Assembly (NCBI GenBank): GCA_902363735.1
Contig: CABJBA010000001.1
Coordinates: 434,001 to 498,000 of the forward strand
DNA length: 64,000 nt
Source of the DNA: Clostridiaceae bacterium
GTDB lineage: Bacteria; Bacillota; Clostridia; Lachnospirales; Lachnospiraceae
Reading direction: 5' to 3'
The notes under the pieces were generated by a model. The model searched no databases. It saw nothing but the letters and a program-made list of their open reading frames with translations, and was not told the origin of the DNA. Below are positions 26,320 to 34,648 of this stretch, one piece after another. The translations under genes and the position numbers were made by a program. Each line of letters opens with the position of its first letter. Positions within the stretch are counted from its first letter, which is position 1.

Positions 26320-27332
26320 GCTGTCACCTCCGATTCTTGATTTTCAAAGTACAGTGCCAAAGCCTTATCAATGACTTCCTCAATTTCCTTTTGGGTCTGT
26401 TGTGCGGTAAAATATTTGGAGATGACCGCAGGCTTGATTTTGACCGGCTGTGGCTTGTTGCTTTTGGGTTTGCGTGTTTTTTCCCCTGAAAGGATTTGCA
26501 CAATGGCGGTGTCAGTTAGCTTTCCAGCCTTGTAGTAGCCGTGGAACAACTCCGCCTTTTTCGTATCTAACTTGAAGCTGTCGGACTCCATGAGGTCGGC
26601 AATTCTCTGCTGTTGTGCCTCGTCCTCTACAAAAGAGAGGTCATAGGCGGCAAGAAAGGCAATCTCACCACTATCAACACGGAAAATGAGAGGTTCAATC
26701 AGGTTTGAAATACGGATGTATTTCGCCACTTTGTCCCTTGAAAGCCCATAATCCTGACCAAGTTTTGCGTCTGTTCTAAACCTCGTCTGAGGTTCAGCCA
26801 AGGTTTCATTTTCGCTGGTATCCTGCGGGTTTAAGAGCATTTCAATCTCTGCCAAAAGATCGTTTCTTTTGCCTTGGCATTTCATGGCTTCATAATGCTG
26901 TGCAAGACAGTAGGCACGTTCCGAATGGCTCATATCGGAGAAAGAACGCTGGCGCAGATTGGTTTCCGTCACGATCAGGACGGCATCCTCATAGGTCAGA
27001 TTTTCTCTGATGATAACGGGACCTTTTGCAAACCCGGCAAGCTGGGCGGCATTTTTACGATTGTGTCCGCTGAGAATGATATATCTCCCATCCTCAGTGT
27101 ACCACAGGATAATGGGGAGCAGAATTCCAAACTGGCAGATACTGTCCACCATATCTGTGAGCTGCTGTCCCTCATAGAGCTTAAACCTGTGATTTGGAAA
27201 GGACTCCATCAAACTGAAATCCATATCCACGATACCGACCTGCACAGGAGCAGGGGCGGTATCGTGCTGAGTTTCTATACCCAGCATTTCATCAAAATCA
27301 ATTAAGGGCGCCTTGGGTTTTGGTATCGCCAT
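26316..27332 (-). CDS. parB: ParB family partition protein
   Basis: A 338-residue ParB/Noc-like protein. The N-terminal nuclease/CTPase-like domain has SICQFGILLPIILWYTEDGR and the box II-like LSGHNRKNAAQLAGF. It is followed by ETNLRQRSFSDMSHSERAYC and a helix-turn-helix near LGQDYGLSRDKVAKYIRISN. It should bind a centromere-like site and act with ParA to stabilise the excised circular element. It starts 3 nt after the parA stop and overlaps the helicase start. Confidence 0.9.
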   Translation of the reverse strand: MAIPKPKAPLIDFDEMLGIETQHDTAPAPVQVGIVDMDFSLMESFPNHRFKLYEGQQLTDMVDSICQFGILLPIILWYTEDGRYIILSGHNRKNAAQLAGFAKGPVIIRENLTYEDAVLIVTETNLRQRSFSDMSHSERAYCLAQHYEAMKCQGKRNDLLAEIEMLLNPQDTSENETLAEPQTRFRTDAKLGQDYGLSRDKVAKYIRISNLIEPLIFRVDSGEIAFLAAYDLSFVEDEAQQQRIADLMESDSFKLDTKKAELFHGYYKAGKLTDTAIVQILSGEKTRKPKSNKPQPVKIKPAVISKYFTAQQTQKEIEEVIDKALALYFENQESEVTA

Positions 27333-27335
27333 AGG

Positions 27336-28148
27336 TTAAACGCTCCTTTCCGCAATTTTACCATGTCCACCCGAAAGCAGTTCGTCCGCAAATTGCCCAT
27401 AGGCGATTGCCGCAGGGTTTCCCGGCAGAAATTCACAAATGGTCTGATGGTGAAGCACGGCTTCCGCAACCTTGATGGATCTTGGAATATGGGTCTTGAA
27501 AATAGGAACCTTGTCCGCAAAACCACGCTGAATCAGTTCGTTTACCTGTGCCGAAAGTATCGTGTTGGGGGAATCCATGGTAATCAAAATTCCTTCAATA
27601 CGCAAGCGGTGGTTACTGTTCCTCTGAATGGCCTGATGGTGCTTTAGCAGTTCCGCAAGTCCTTGGGCGGACAAAAGCTCCGCCTGCGTTGGGATGATAA
27701 TGCTGTCGGCACACATCATCACGTTAATCATCGGAGTACCCATTTGCGGCATACAGTCGATGATGATGTACTCATAGCTATCCTTGATGGTGTCAATATA
27801 TTGGGTCAGAATCCTCTCTCTGAAATCTACATTGCAGAGATTGCGTTCAAGGGTGAAAAGCTGGGTATTGGATGGGATCAGGTCAACACCACACCCGGTC
27901 TTGATGATATAGCTTTCGGGTTCGGGTAAAGGCTCGTCCTCAACCAGTTTGCGTAACAGGGTGTTAATTGTCACCTCCAGTTTATTGGGGTTCTTCACGC
28001 CAAAGATAATACTGGAATGCCCCTGACCGTCAAAGTCAAGCAGGGCGGTACGGTGTCCTCTCTTGGATAGGAGATAGGCAAGGGTGGTAGCCGTGGCTGT
28101 TTTGCCCACTCCGCCTTTCTCGTTGATAATTGCAATGATTTTTGCCAT
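27336..28148 (-). CDS. parA: ParA family ATPase
   Basis: A 270-residue P-loop partition ATPase. The deviant Walker A is EKGGVGKTATATTLAYLL near residue 10, Walker A' is TALLDFDGQGHSS, and Walker B lies in YIIIDCMPQMGTPMINV. It is the outermost gene at this end of the ICE, 118 bp from the junction with chromosomal DNA, and forms an operon with parB. A GGAG site precedes the ATG. It should support maintenance of the circular intermediate. Confidence 0.92.
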   Translation of the reverse strand: MAKIIAIINEKGGVGKTATATTLAYLLSKRGHRTALLDFDGQGHSSIIFGVKNPNKLEVTINTLLRKLVEDEPLPEPESYIIKTGCGVDLIPSNTQLFTLERNLCNVDFRERILTQYIDTIKDSYEYIIIDCMPQMGTPMINVMMCADSIIIPTQAELLSAQGLAELLKHHQAIQRNSNHRLRIEGILITMDSPNTILSAQVNELIQRGFADKVPIFKTHIPRSIKVAEAVLHHQTICEFLPGNPAAIAYGQFADELLSGGHGKIAERSV

Positions 28149-28165
28149 CGGCGCGCTCCTTTCTT

Positions 28166-28203
28166 GGGTAAAAAGATTTTGGATAATGGGTAAATAGGGT
28201 AAA
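28166..28203. repeat. Three GGGTAAA direct repeats at the ICE end
   Basis: GGGTAAA occurs at 28166-28172, 28188-28194 and 28197-28203, between parA and the terminal inverted repeat. The short spacing suggests binding sites for a partition, excision or regulatory protein. A possible minus-strand parA promoter (TTGGAC, 18 bp, TATATC) overlaps the right arm of the neighbouring inverted repeat and lies upstream of these repeats. Confidence 0.45.
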
Positions 28204-28205
28204 AA

Positions 28206-28266
28206 AATTGGACTAAGATTAGCGAAAACCCTTTGATATAGCGGCTTTCACTTACTTAGTCCAATT
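28206..28266. repeat. Terminal inverted repeat at right end of the ICE
   Basis: AATTGGACTAAG (28206-28217) and CTTAGTCCAATT (28255-28266) form a perfect 12-bp inverted repeat with a 37-nt spacer. The right arm ends just where collagen-like coding sequence begins, so it probably marks the recombinase-binding site at the element boundary. The integrase gene is not in this window. Confidence 0.55.
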
Positions 28267-29031
28267 ATAACAGAGTCACCTACTGGACCTGCTGGAATTC
28301 AGGGTGTAGCTGGACCTACTGGACCTCAGGGCGTAGCCGGACCTACCGGACCTCAGGGCTTAGCCGGACCTACTGGACCTGCTGGAATTCAGGGTGTGAC
28401 CGGACCTACCGGACCTGCTGGAGTTCAGGGCGTGACCGGACCTACCGGACCTACTGGACCTACTGGACCTCAGGGCATGACCGGACCTACCGGACCTACC
28501 GGACCCGCTGGCATTGAAGGACCTACTGGGCCCACCGGACCCGCTGGCATTGAAGGACCTACCGGACCCGCTGGCATTGAAGGGCCTACTGGGCCTACCG
28601 GACCTGAAGCTTTCTTGGCTTACGGTGGTCTTTATAACGACGCTATTCAAATTATTACTATTGATCCAGGTGATACAGAGCAAGTTGCGCTGGAAGAAAA
28701 CATGCCAACCGTCAACGTAACTCCAGGAATAAGCAGCCTTACAATTAACGTTGCAGGAACCTACCGTGTAGAATTCTTTCTTCTGATGCAGAGCACAACT
28801 GGTAACTTTGGTATCACGGCTGGAGTTCAGATCAACGGAGTCTTTTCACAGCCGTCTCTTTACATTTCAACCGTCCTGACTGCTGATTTTGAAATTATTA
28901 CCATTAGCAGTATTATTATCTTGGCAGCTGGCGATGTATTGACCCTGGCACTGTCTAGCGTCATTGGCGGAAGTATCCTGTTTGGACCGGACACAAATGC
29001 CAATCTAAGTGTAATAAGGCTGGGCAGCTAG
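28267..29031 (+). pseudogene. Collagen-like protein, 5' end removed by the ICE
   Basis: The frame is open from a stop at 28234 through the ICE boundary, but collagen-like sequence begins only at about 28279. It consists of Gly-x-y triplets ([20 protein letters not shown]) to about residue 113 of the fragment. A C-terminal domain of about 140 residues follows ([20 protein letters not shown] ... [17 protein letters not shown]), like the C1q/TNF-like tips of BclA-type exosporium or surface glycoproteins. No start codon with a ribosome site is seen; a GTG inside the repeats (28396) is weak. The missing 5' part should lie beyond the other ICE end, so the gene was split by integration. Confidence 0.75.
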
Positions 29032-29135
29032 ATTAACATCACCGCAGGCTTGCTCATGTCTACACATGTGACAAGCAATGGTGCAAGTACTGCCTAACAA
29101 GGAGTTGTCCTGAAAAGTAATTCAGAGATAACCCC

Positions 29136-29189
29136 AATCAAGTATGTAAATAAGCTCGCCGGAAGGCGGGCTTATTTACATACTTGATT
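29136..29189. terminator. Very long hairpin after the collagen-like gene
   Basis: AATCAAGTATGTAAATAAGC (29136-29155) and its exact complement at 29170-29189 enclose a further CGCC/GGCG stem with a GGAA loop, giving about 25 paired bases with one G-T pair. No T-run follows in either direction. It stands between the collagen-like gene and the converging MFS gene and probably ends both transcripts. I see nothing else certain between 29190 and 29445. Confidence 0.7.
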
Positions 29190-29445
29190 ATAATGAGTAA
29201 CCACTTATCTTAAATCGAGTCGCCTTTGCTTCCATAGTTACATATGCCTGTAACTGCTATTATTGCTATTATGAAAAGCGAGGCAATACCAGTCTCTACA
29301 ATATTTTACTAATCCATTCACTTCACTGGCGAAGTATTAGCCAGTTGTTACTTTAATATTTGAGAAGTTTTCATTTGATAATTAAAAACAATCTCCAATA
29401 TTAAAGTATTTTTTCTCTATTACAAAAATAAGATATTTAGCCTTG

Positions 29446-30837
29446 CTATAACTTTTCCGTCTTTATACTAGATATATTACAAAAAAATATTGCAATTATT
29501 AATTGTATTACTGTAACTGCAGTCAAACATATAAATGCCACATCAATACCAGTAATACTTGAAGTATGACTTTCTACAATTGTCATCACACCTATGAACA
29601 CTGCTGAACCAACAGCTCCCGCAACGGTACGTAATGAAGTAAACAGCGCTGTTCCATCCGAAGTTTTTTGCTTTTCTATCTTACTCATCCCCCAAGTTAC
29701 TAATGGCATGATTAAACAGCCAATCGCGAGATTCCTTATTACTAACATTACTGCTAAATAAATCATTGATGTATGGTATGACAATACTGCCATTCCGGCA
29801 TAACTTAATAGCTGTAAAATAGACCCTCCAATAAAAAGTTTCTTTATTCCCAGCTTATCGTAGATTCTTCCTGCCATGGGACTGATAACTGCCATTGCTA
29901 TAGAACCTGGCATCATAACAAGTCCTGAAACTGTAGCAGAATATTCTCTGATAGTCTGAACATAAATTGGAATTAGAATAGTTGCTGCCATCATTGCAAG
30001 ATATAATAACATACTTGCAATAAGTGCAGTTCGGTACTCTTTTACCTTTAATATTCTGATGTCTAAAAATGGTTTATCTAGATATAACTGTCTGTAAATG
30101 AACACCCCTGAACCAACCATGCCTAGAATAACAGGCAGTAGTACATTCATACTGCTCCATGCATAAGAACCAATATTGCCAAGTCCAATCAAAATTCCTA
30201 TGTAACCTAAAGCGCAAAATGACAATGAAACAAAATCAAACTTAGTATTTTCATTTACTAACAAATTTTCAAAGGTTATTGCTGACATTACAATAAGTGC
30301 TACCATAAAAAACATGGTTCCATACATAATCATGCGCCATCCGCAACTGTCAATTATAATTCCAGCCAATGTTGGTGCAATTACTGGCGCACCCCCCACT
30401 GCTAGCCCATATATTCCCATATAAGAACCTCTTTTTTCGATTGGGAATATTGTTAAAATGATAATCTGGGTCAATGATAAAAGAATTCCATTGGCAACTG
30501 CCTGAAAAATACGTCCAAGTATAAAAACACCAAATGGTAATGATAATGCATCTAATCCTAGCCCAAATGTAAATAAGAACAGACTTGATATAAATATCTT
30601 CTTTGTCTTAAATTTTTTCACAAGATACGCCGTAGCTAAAACGGATATTCCCATCATCATGGAATATATACTTGTGATCCACTGCCCCATTGCTGCACTA
30701 ATATTATAATCTTTCATAATTTGCGGCAATGCTGTGTTCAAAGCTGTCGAAAAAAATGATGTTAGAATTGAGCTTATTATTACTATAATAAATATTAGAT
30801 TGTACTTCTTTTTATTAAAATTCATTTTAAGACCCAT
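29446..30837 (-). CDS. MFS multidrug efflux transporter (DHA2-like)
   Basis: A 463-residue polytopic membrane protein with 12-14 hydrophobic segments. Drug:H+ antiporter signatures are visible: ALNTALPQIMKDYNISAAMG in the first helix region, GRIFQAVANGILLSLTQ (motif B-like) and LAVGGAPVIAPTLAGIII (motif C). The substrate is unknown; EmrB/QacA-type drug export is likely. The codons are A+T-rich compared with the ICE. The start region lacks a strong ribosome site; ATGs at 30837 and 30825 are both possible. Remains of a MarR regulator lie just upstream and probably once controlled it. Confidence 0.82.
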   Translation of the reverse strand: MGLKMNFNKKKYNLIFIIVIISSILTSFFSTALNTALPQIMKDYNISAAMGQWITSIYSMMMGISVLATAYLVKKFKTKKIFISSLFLFTFGLGLDALSLPFGVFILGRIFQAVANGILLSLTQIIILTIFPIEKRGSYMGIYGLAVGGAPVIAPTLAGIIIDSCGWRMIMYGTMFFMVALIVMSAITFENLLVNENTKFDFVSLSFCALGYIGILIGLGNIGSYAWSSMNVLLPVILGMVGSGVFIYRQLYLDKPFLDIRILKVKEYRTALIASMLLYLAMMAATILIPIYVQTIREYSATVSGLVMMPGSIAMAVISPMAGRIYDKLGIKKLFIGGSILQLLSYAGMAVLSYHTSMIYLAVMLVIRNLAIGCLIMPLVTWGMSKIEKQKTSDGTALFTSLRTVAGAVGSAVFIGVMTIVESHTSSITGIDVAFICLTAVTVIQLIIAIFFCNISSIKTEKL

Positions 30838-30954
30838 ATATCATTAGATGCATGTTTTCCTTTCTGCTTAATAAATAATTTATCTTCTAGAGAAGGTACT
30901 GTTTTTAAAAATAATACTGTTTAATATCTATATTATTTTTGATTTTCCTTTAAT

Positions 30955-31260
30955 ATTTCAATTTTTCTTCTGTTGAACCTTATTAGCTCCTCGGAATTTT
31001 CTCACCTAATTTTTCTAGTAACAATAATATTTTTCACACTATTTTTGTCAATTAGCTCTGCCTGAAGTTTCCCCGATTCATTCAGTCTTACTCTTACATT
31101 ACGCTTATCCTCTACATCACAACAGCTAATAATCAATTTTTTTCTCCAAGCTTTTCAAAATATATGACATTCTTCCTGATGATAACTGAAATGTCTCACC
31201 TAACTTACCAGATAATATATTATCTTTACCTTTTAATAAATATAACAAAACACCACATTC
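30955..31260 (-). pseudogene. MarR family regulator remnant
   Basis: Reading the minus strand from 31260 gives CGVLLYLLKGKDNILSGKLG and ETFQLSSGRMSYILKSLEK, a MarR winged-helix core. After a run of seven A (31137-31143 region) the frame shifts and continues as KLIISCCDVEDKRNVRVRLN and ESGKLQAELIDKN, the MarR wing and dimer helix. A second shift leads to a C-terminal helix (EELIRFNRRKIEILKEN). The N-terminus is cut off at the glycerate kinase 3' end. So the gene is truncated and frameshifted at least twice. It lies upstream of the MFS gene on the same strand, a common MarR-efflux pairing. Confidence 0.7.
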
Positions 31261-32263
31261 ACCTCGTATTCTTCAATCCTTCACATTCCCTTGTTCCCAC
31301 GAGGCCTGTGATCCCCAGCGTCTTTCCTACCCCAAGCATGCGGAACGTGCGCACGGCTGCGCTGTGGTAAAGTTCCTCTGCACGCTCCATGGCTTCCTCT
31401 ATAGACATAATACCATTGATAGTCGTTATAATGCTATCAATTCCAAATTCACAAATTTTTTCCGCACCTTCTCCCATGCTTCCCACGATGGCAATGACAG
31501 GTATCCCTTTTGCTCTGCAGCGCATGCCAATGCCGCTGGGGACTTTTCCAAAGGCGGACTGCCAGTCCATGCGGCCTTCGCCCGTAATCACCAAATCCAC
31601 TTCCTCCAACAAGGAATCAAATTCTATTAGATCCAGAACCGTATCAATACCGGAATTCATATTGGCCTGCAGAAAAACCTTTAGGGCTGCTCCCAACCCT
31701 CCGGCCGCCCCAGAACCAGGTATCCGGTCAACATCAATTCTGGTCAGCTGATACAGCTTCTTAGCGTATTCCTTCATGTCCGCTTCCATCCGGTCAAGGA
31801 TCTCCGGAGTTCCTCCCTTCTGCGTTCCAAATGTATAGGTGGCTCCGTCATTGGTGGCACTTCCCCCGATGGCAATGGCAATTTTCCTATATCCCTGTTC
31901 TAGTGCATCCCTGATCAATTCACCGGTTCCATAGGTGGTTGTGTGAAGGGGATTCCTGTTCTCCGGAGGAATCATGGGAAGACCGGAGGCCGCCGCCATC
32001 TCAATCACCGCATGGCTGCCCTGGAATACTCCGTAGGAGCTTTTCGTCTCCTCCATCAGCGGGCCGTGAACCGTAAGGGAACGAATCTGCCCGTCCATGG
32101 CACGGATCACCGCCTCCACGGTTCCCTCCCCGCCGTCGGCGACCGAAACTCCTCTGCACTCACAGTCTGGAAATACGCTTCCTGCAGATTCTGTCAGAAT
32201 TCTTGCGATCTGCTCCGAGGACAACGATCCTTTAAATGAATCCGATGCAAATAAAAACCTCAT
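31259..32263 (-). CDS. glxK: Glycerate kinase (GlxK/GarK family) with internal deletion
   Basis: Should convert D-glycerate to phosphoglycerate with ATP. The start is the ATG at 32261-32263 (MRFLFASDSFKGSLSSEQIA) behind AAAGGGG. Family motifs are VADGGEGTVEAVIRAMDG, MAAASGLPMIP, YGTGELIRDALEQG and GGGAAGG-like GSGAAGGLGAAL, then VITGEGRMDWQS. However GGSATNDG runs directly into GATYTFGTQKG. In normal homologues about 60 residues separate these, so an in-frame deletion removed part of the catalytic domain. At 334 residues it is shorter than the usual 370-380. Activity is doubtful. The frame also extends upstream into an unrelated leader. Confidence 0.82.
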   Translation of the reverse strand: MRFLFASDSFKGSLSSEQIARILTESAGSVFPDCECRGVSVADGGEGTVEAVIRAMDGQIRSLTVHGPLMEETKSSYGVFQGSHAVIEMAAASGLPMIPPENRNPLHTTTYGTGELIRDALEQGYRKIAIAIGGSATNDGATYTFGTQKGGTPEILDRMEADMKEYAKKLYQLTRIDVDRIPGSGAAGGLGAALKVFLQANMNSGIDTVLDLIEFDSLLEEVDLVITGEGRMDWQSAFGKVPSGIGMRCRAKGIPVIAIVGSMGEGAEKICEFGIDSIITTINGIMSIEEAMERAEELYHSAAVRTFRMLGVGKTLGITGLVGTRECEGLKNTR

Positions 32264-32395
32264 AAATGATTCCCCTTTCTTTATGTGGAAGTACGTAAAA
32301 CAGACCGGCAGTCCATCCACTGCTGCCTTTATTTTCCTCCTGATACAGTCCAATACGGGGCCTTCCGGGATTTCAAGGTTGAGTTTATACGGAAT

Positions 32396-32482
32396 AAAGT
32401 TCACCTGATTCCTTAACTTTGCTTCATCAATCATATCATTCTCATCAACAGGAGTGATGATGGAAACGATAAAACCCTTCAT
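32396..32482 (-). pseudogene. 5' remnant of a DapA-family aldolase gene
   Basis: The first 29 codons upstream of, and in frame with, the glycerate kinase read MKGFIVSIITPVDENDMIDE followed by AKLRNQVNF. This is the N-terminus of dihydrodipicolinate synthase/N-acetylneuraminate lyase family proteins. The aldolase barrel is absent; about 45 unplaced residues follow before the kinase start. It appears to be the stub of a deleted gene between garR and glxK. Confidence 0.55.
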
Positions 32483-32493
32483 AAAATCCGGAT

Positions 32494-33399
32494 TTATTTC
32501 TCCTCCATGACCGTTCCCGATTTTACCATTGTGTTGGCAATTTTTTCATAATATTTCACAATGCTTGAATGGTCTTCCTTTTCAAAGCCGTCCGCCTTAA
32601 GTCCCTGCATGATTTCCATTAACTGTCCCGTCAACGGAACCGGGGAACTGATGGCATGGGCCGCATTCAGCGCATTGTTTAAATCCTTAATGTGCAGCTC
32701 AATGCGGAAGCCCGGATTGAAGTTTCTGCCTAACATCATAGGCGCCTTGGCATCCATAACGGTTGAGCCTGCCAGACCGCCCCGGATGGCCTGATATACC
32801 AACTCCGGATCCGTGCCGGCTTTCTTTGCAAAGGTAAGAGCCTCGGATACGGCTGCGATATTGACCGCCACCACGATCTGGTTTGCCAACTTAGCAACAT
32901 TTCCGGACCCCAGCTCGCCCACGTAAACAACAGAGCCTGCCATTAGCATCAACATGTCATAGAATTTATCAAACAGCTCCTTCTTTCCTCCAACCATCAC
33001 GGAAAGGGTTCCGTCAATCGCCTTCGGCTCTCCTCCGGATACCGGCGCATCCAGCATATCAATTCCTAATTTTTCAAGCTCCGCCCCGATGACTTTGCTC
33101 TCGGTGGGGTCAATGGAGCTCATATCAATGAGAACGGTCCCCGGCTTTGCGCCTTCCGAAACCCCGTTTTCCCCCAGAACTGCCGCTCTTACATGAGGAG
33201 AATTCGGTACCATGGTGATAACCACCTCACTTTGTAAAGCCACATCCTTACCGCTTTCCCCCTGCACTGCTCCCCAGGAAACCAGATCTGCCACCGCTTC
33301 TTTATTATGATCATAAACAACCAGCTCATGTCCTGCATTAACCAAGTTCTTTGCCATGGGGCTTCCCATGATTCCTAATCCTATAAATCCAATTTTCAT
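32494..33399 (-). CDS. garR: 2-hydroxy-3-oxopropionate (tartronate semialdehyde) reductase
   Basis: A 301-residue beta-hydroxyacid dehydrogenase reducing tartronate semialdehyde to D-glycerate with NAD(P)H. The Rossmann motif is GFIGLGIMGSPMAKNLVNAG. The substrate motif is DAPVSGGEPKAIDGTLSVM, and the catalytic lysine is in GNVAKLANQIVVAVN. Length and motifs are intact. GAGAGGG precedes the ATG. The neighbouring glycerate kinase would use its product, making this the lower part of a glyoxylate or glucarate route. Other 3-hydroxyacid substrates remain possible. Confidence 0.88.
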   Translation of the reverse strand: MKIGFIGLGIMGSPMAKNLVNAGHELVVYDHNKEAVADLVSWGAVQGESGKDVALQSEVVITMVPNSPHVRAAVLGENGVSEGAKPGTVLIDMSSIDPTESKVIGAELEKLGIDMLDAPVSGGEPKAIDGTLSVMVGGKKELFDKFYDMLMLMAGSVVYVGELGSGNVAKLANQIVVAVNIAAVSEALTFAKKAGTDPELVYQAIRGGLAGSTVMDAKAPMMLGRNFNPGFRIELHIKDLNNALNAAHAISSPVPLTGQLMEIMQGLKADGFEKEDHSSIVKYYEKIANTMVKSGTVMEEK

Positions 33400-33667
33400 T
33401 TTGCTTTCCCTCTCTTTTTTATCCTGTTTATCAGTAACTGACGAACTATTCCCACCGCTGACCTAATATAGAAAAAGCGGTGGTGATTTGCTAAGGCGTA
33501 TTACTAAATAAGAAACAGTTTTTTCTAAAAATTATATATTATTTCTTTATTGTTTTACGTTTTAATTAAAAAAGCCAAGACTTACACTCTTGCCAAATAT
33601 TTACATCAATGTGATGGGTAACCATGCTAAGTATTTGGAACTCTCGACCAATTGAAAAAAGGACTTT

Positions 33668-34618
33668 TTAAAAATCATTTTTAGCATAATCTAATGTTTT
33701 CCCCAGTTCTAGGCAGGCAATCTCCGTACCAAACAATAAGTCCATACCCGAACTTTCTCCCACCAAGGCAACAGATTCCATATAGATTTCCAAATTTTCA
33801 CCGGTTTCAGAAAAAATTGCTCCCATCAAGTTTATAACTGCATCGGAAAAGCGCCCTTCCTGAGAACAGCAAAGATATTTTAGAGAAACATCAGTGGTAC
33901 GGTTAATCAATAACTTAGCTAACGGTGTAAGACTTTCTATAGCCAGCAGATCCTTCCAACATCTTAATCCCTTTTCTATTGTCTCCACTGGTGTATCAGC
34001 ATAAAGTCTTGCTGCTGAGAACACCGCAATCATTCCAAGAAATGCATCATCACATGACGGAGTTAATCCAATACCCCGGCCAATATGCTTTAACAATATT
34101 GTTTCCATTCCCGCAATATCATGCTTCAGCCAAGCTTTCGCAAAGCTCTGCATATCCGTTGCAATTTGGTTTTTTCGTTGGATATTCCAAATCGAAAAAC
34201 CATTATTACGGCAATACTTTATGGAAAGCAATTCCAATTCTTTAAAATAATGCACGAAGTTTGGCGTTCCCAGCATTTTTTCAACTGTACTTTTTATAAC
34301 AAGCTCGCTTTGTCTTAGACAGTGAATATTCCCTTCTAGCGTCTCAGGAATGTTCTCAAAAACAATAATTAAATTTTTACACAGAAGCTTTGAGCCTATA
34401 GGCAGCAATGATATCCTGGCAAAATACTTTTCCGTCACGGTAATGCTATCTGGAATGCCTTTAGTCCCTGGCGTAATAATTGTTATTAATCTGCTGCTTC
34501 CTGTTGGCATTCTGAAAAGTATATTCAACACAGTACGGAATTTAGAGTGTATGATACCAGGTATCCCTGCAGAACCGATAAATTCGTCAGTCAAACGTGC
34601 TTCTACAATTTTCGCCAT
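33668..34618 (-). CDS. allH: DUF2877 protein (AllH/YlbF-like)
   Basis: A 316-residue protein of the DUF2877 family. The most telling part is GIGLTPSCDDAFLGMIAVFS near residue 200, followed by a helical C-terminal region. In E. coli the DUF2877 protein YlbF has been assigned as AllH, one of three proteins needed for oxamate carbamoyltransferase. The ATG at 34616-34618 follows AAGGTGA; a longer start is in frame but lacks a site. It sits 30 nt behind the acetokinase gene and in one operon with the FdrA and DUF1116 genes. The 268 bp before garR hold no gene that I can see. Confidence 0.78.
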   Translation of the reverse strand: MAKIVEARLTDEFIGSAGIPGIIHSKFRTVLNILFRMPTGSSRLITIITPGTKGIPDSITVTEKYFARISLLPIGSKLLCKNLIIVFENIPETLEGNIHCLRQSELVIKSTVEKMLGTPNFVHYFKELELLSIKYCRNNGFSIWNIQRKNQIATDMQSFAKAWLKHDIAGMETILLKHIGRGIGLTPSCDDAFLGMIAVFSAARLYADTPVETIEKGLRCWKDLLAIESLTPLAKLLINRTTDVSLKYLCCSQEGRFSDAVINLMGAIFSETGENLEIYMESVALVGESSGMDLLFGTEIACLELGKTLDYAKNDF

Positions 34619-34648
34619 GAAATCACCTTGTAACACTGAACGCTTTGC

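Noticed and set aside
28270..28276. GA dinucleotide at the junction as proof of a TnpX/TndX-type serine recombinase
   Set aside because: A dinucleotide is too weak evidence, and the integrase gene and left junction are outside the window.
28280..28610. Repeats considered as a CRISPR array
   Set aside because: The repeat unit is 9-18 bp in frame with Gly-x-y codons and has no unique spacers; it is a collagen-like coding repeat.
32264..32395. Residues between the DapA-like leader and the kinase as a genuine fused domain
   Set aside because: No family recognised, and the kinase has its own strong ribosome site and ATG at 32263, so the leader is probably not part of the enzyme.
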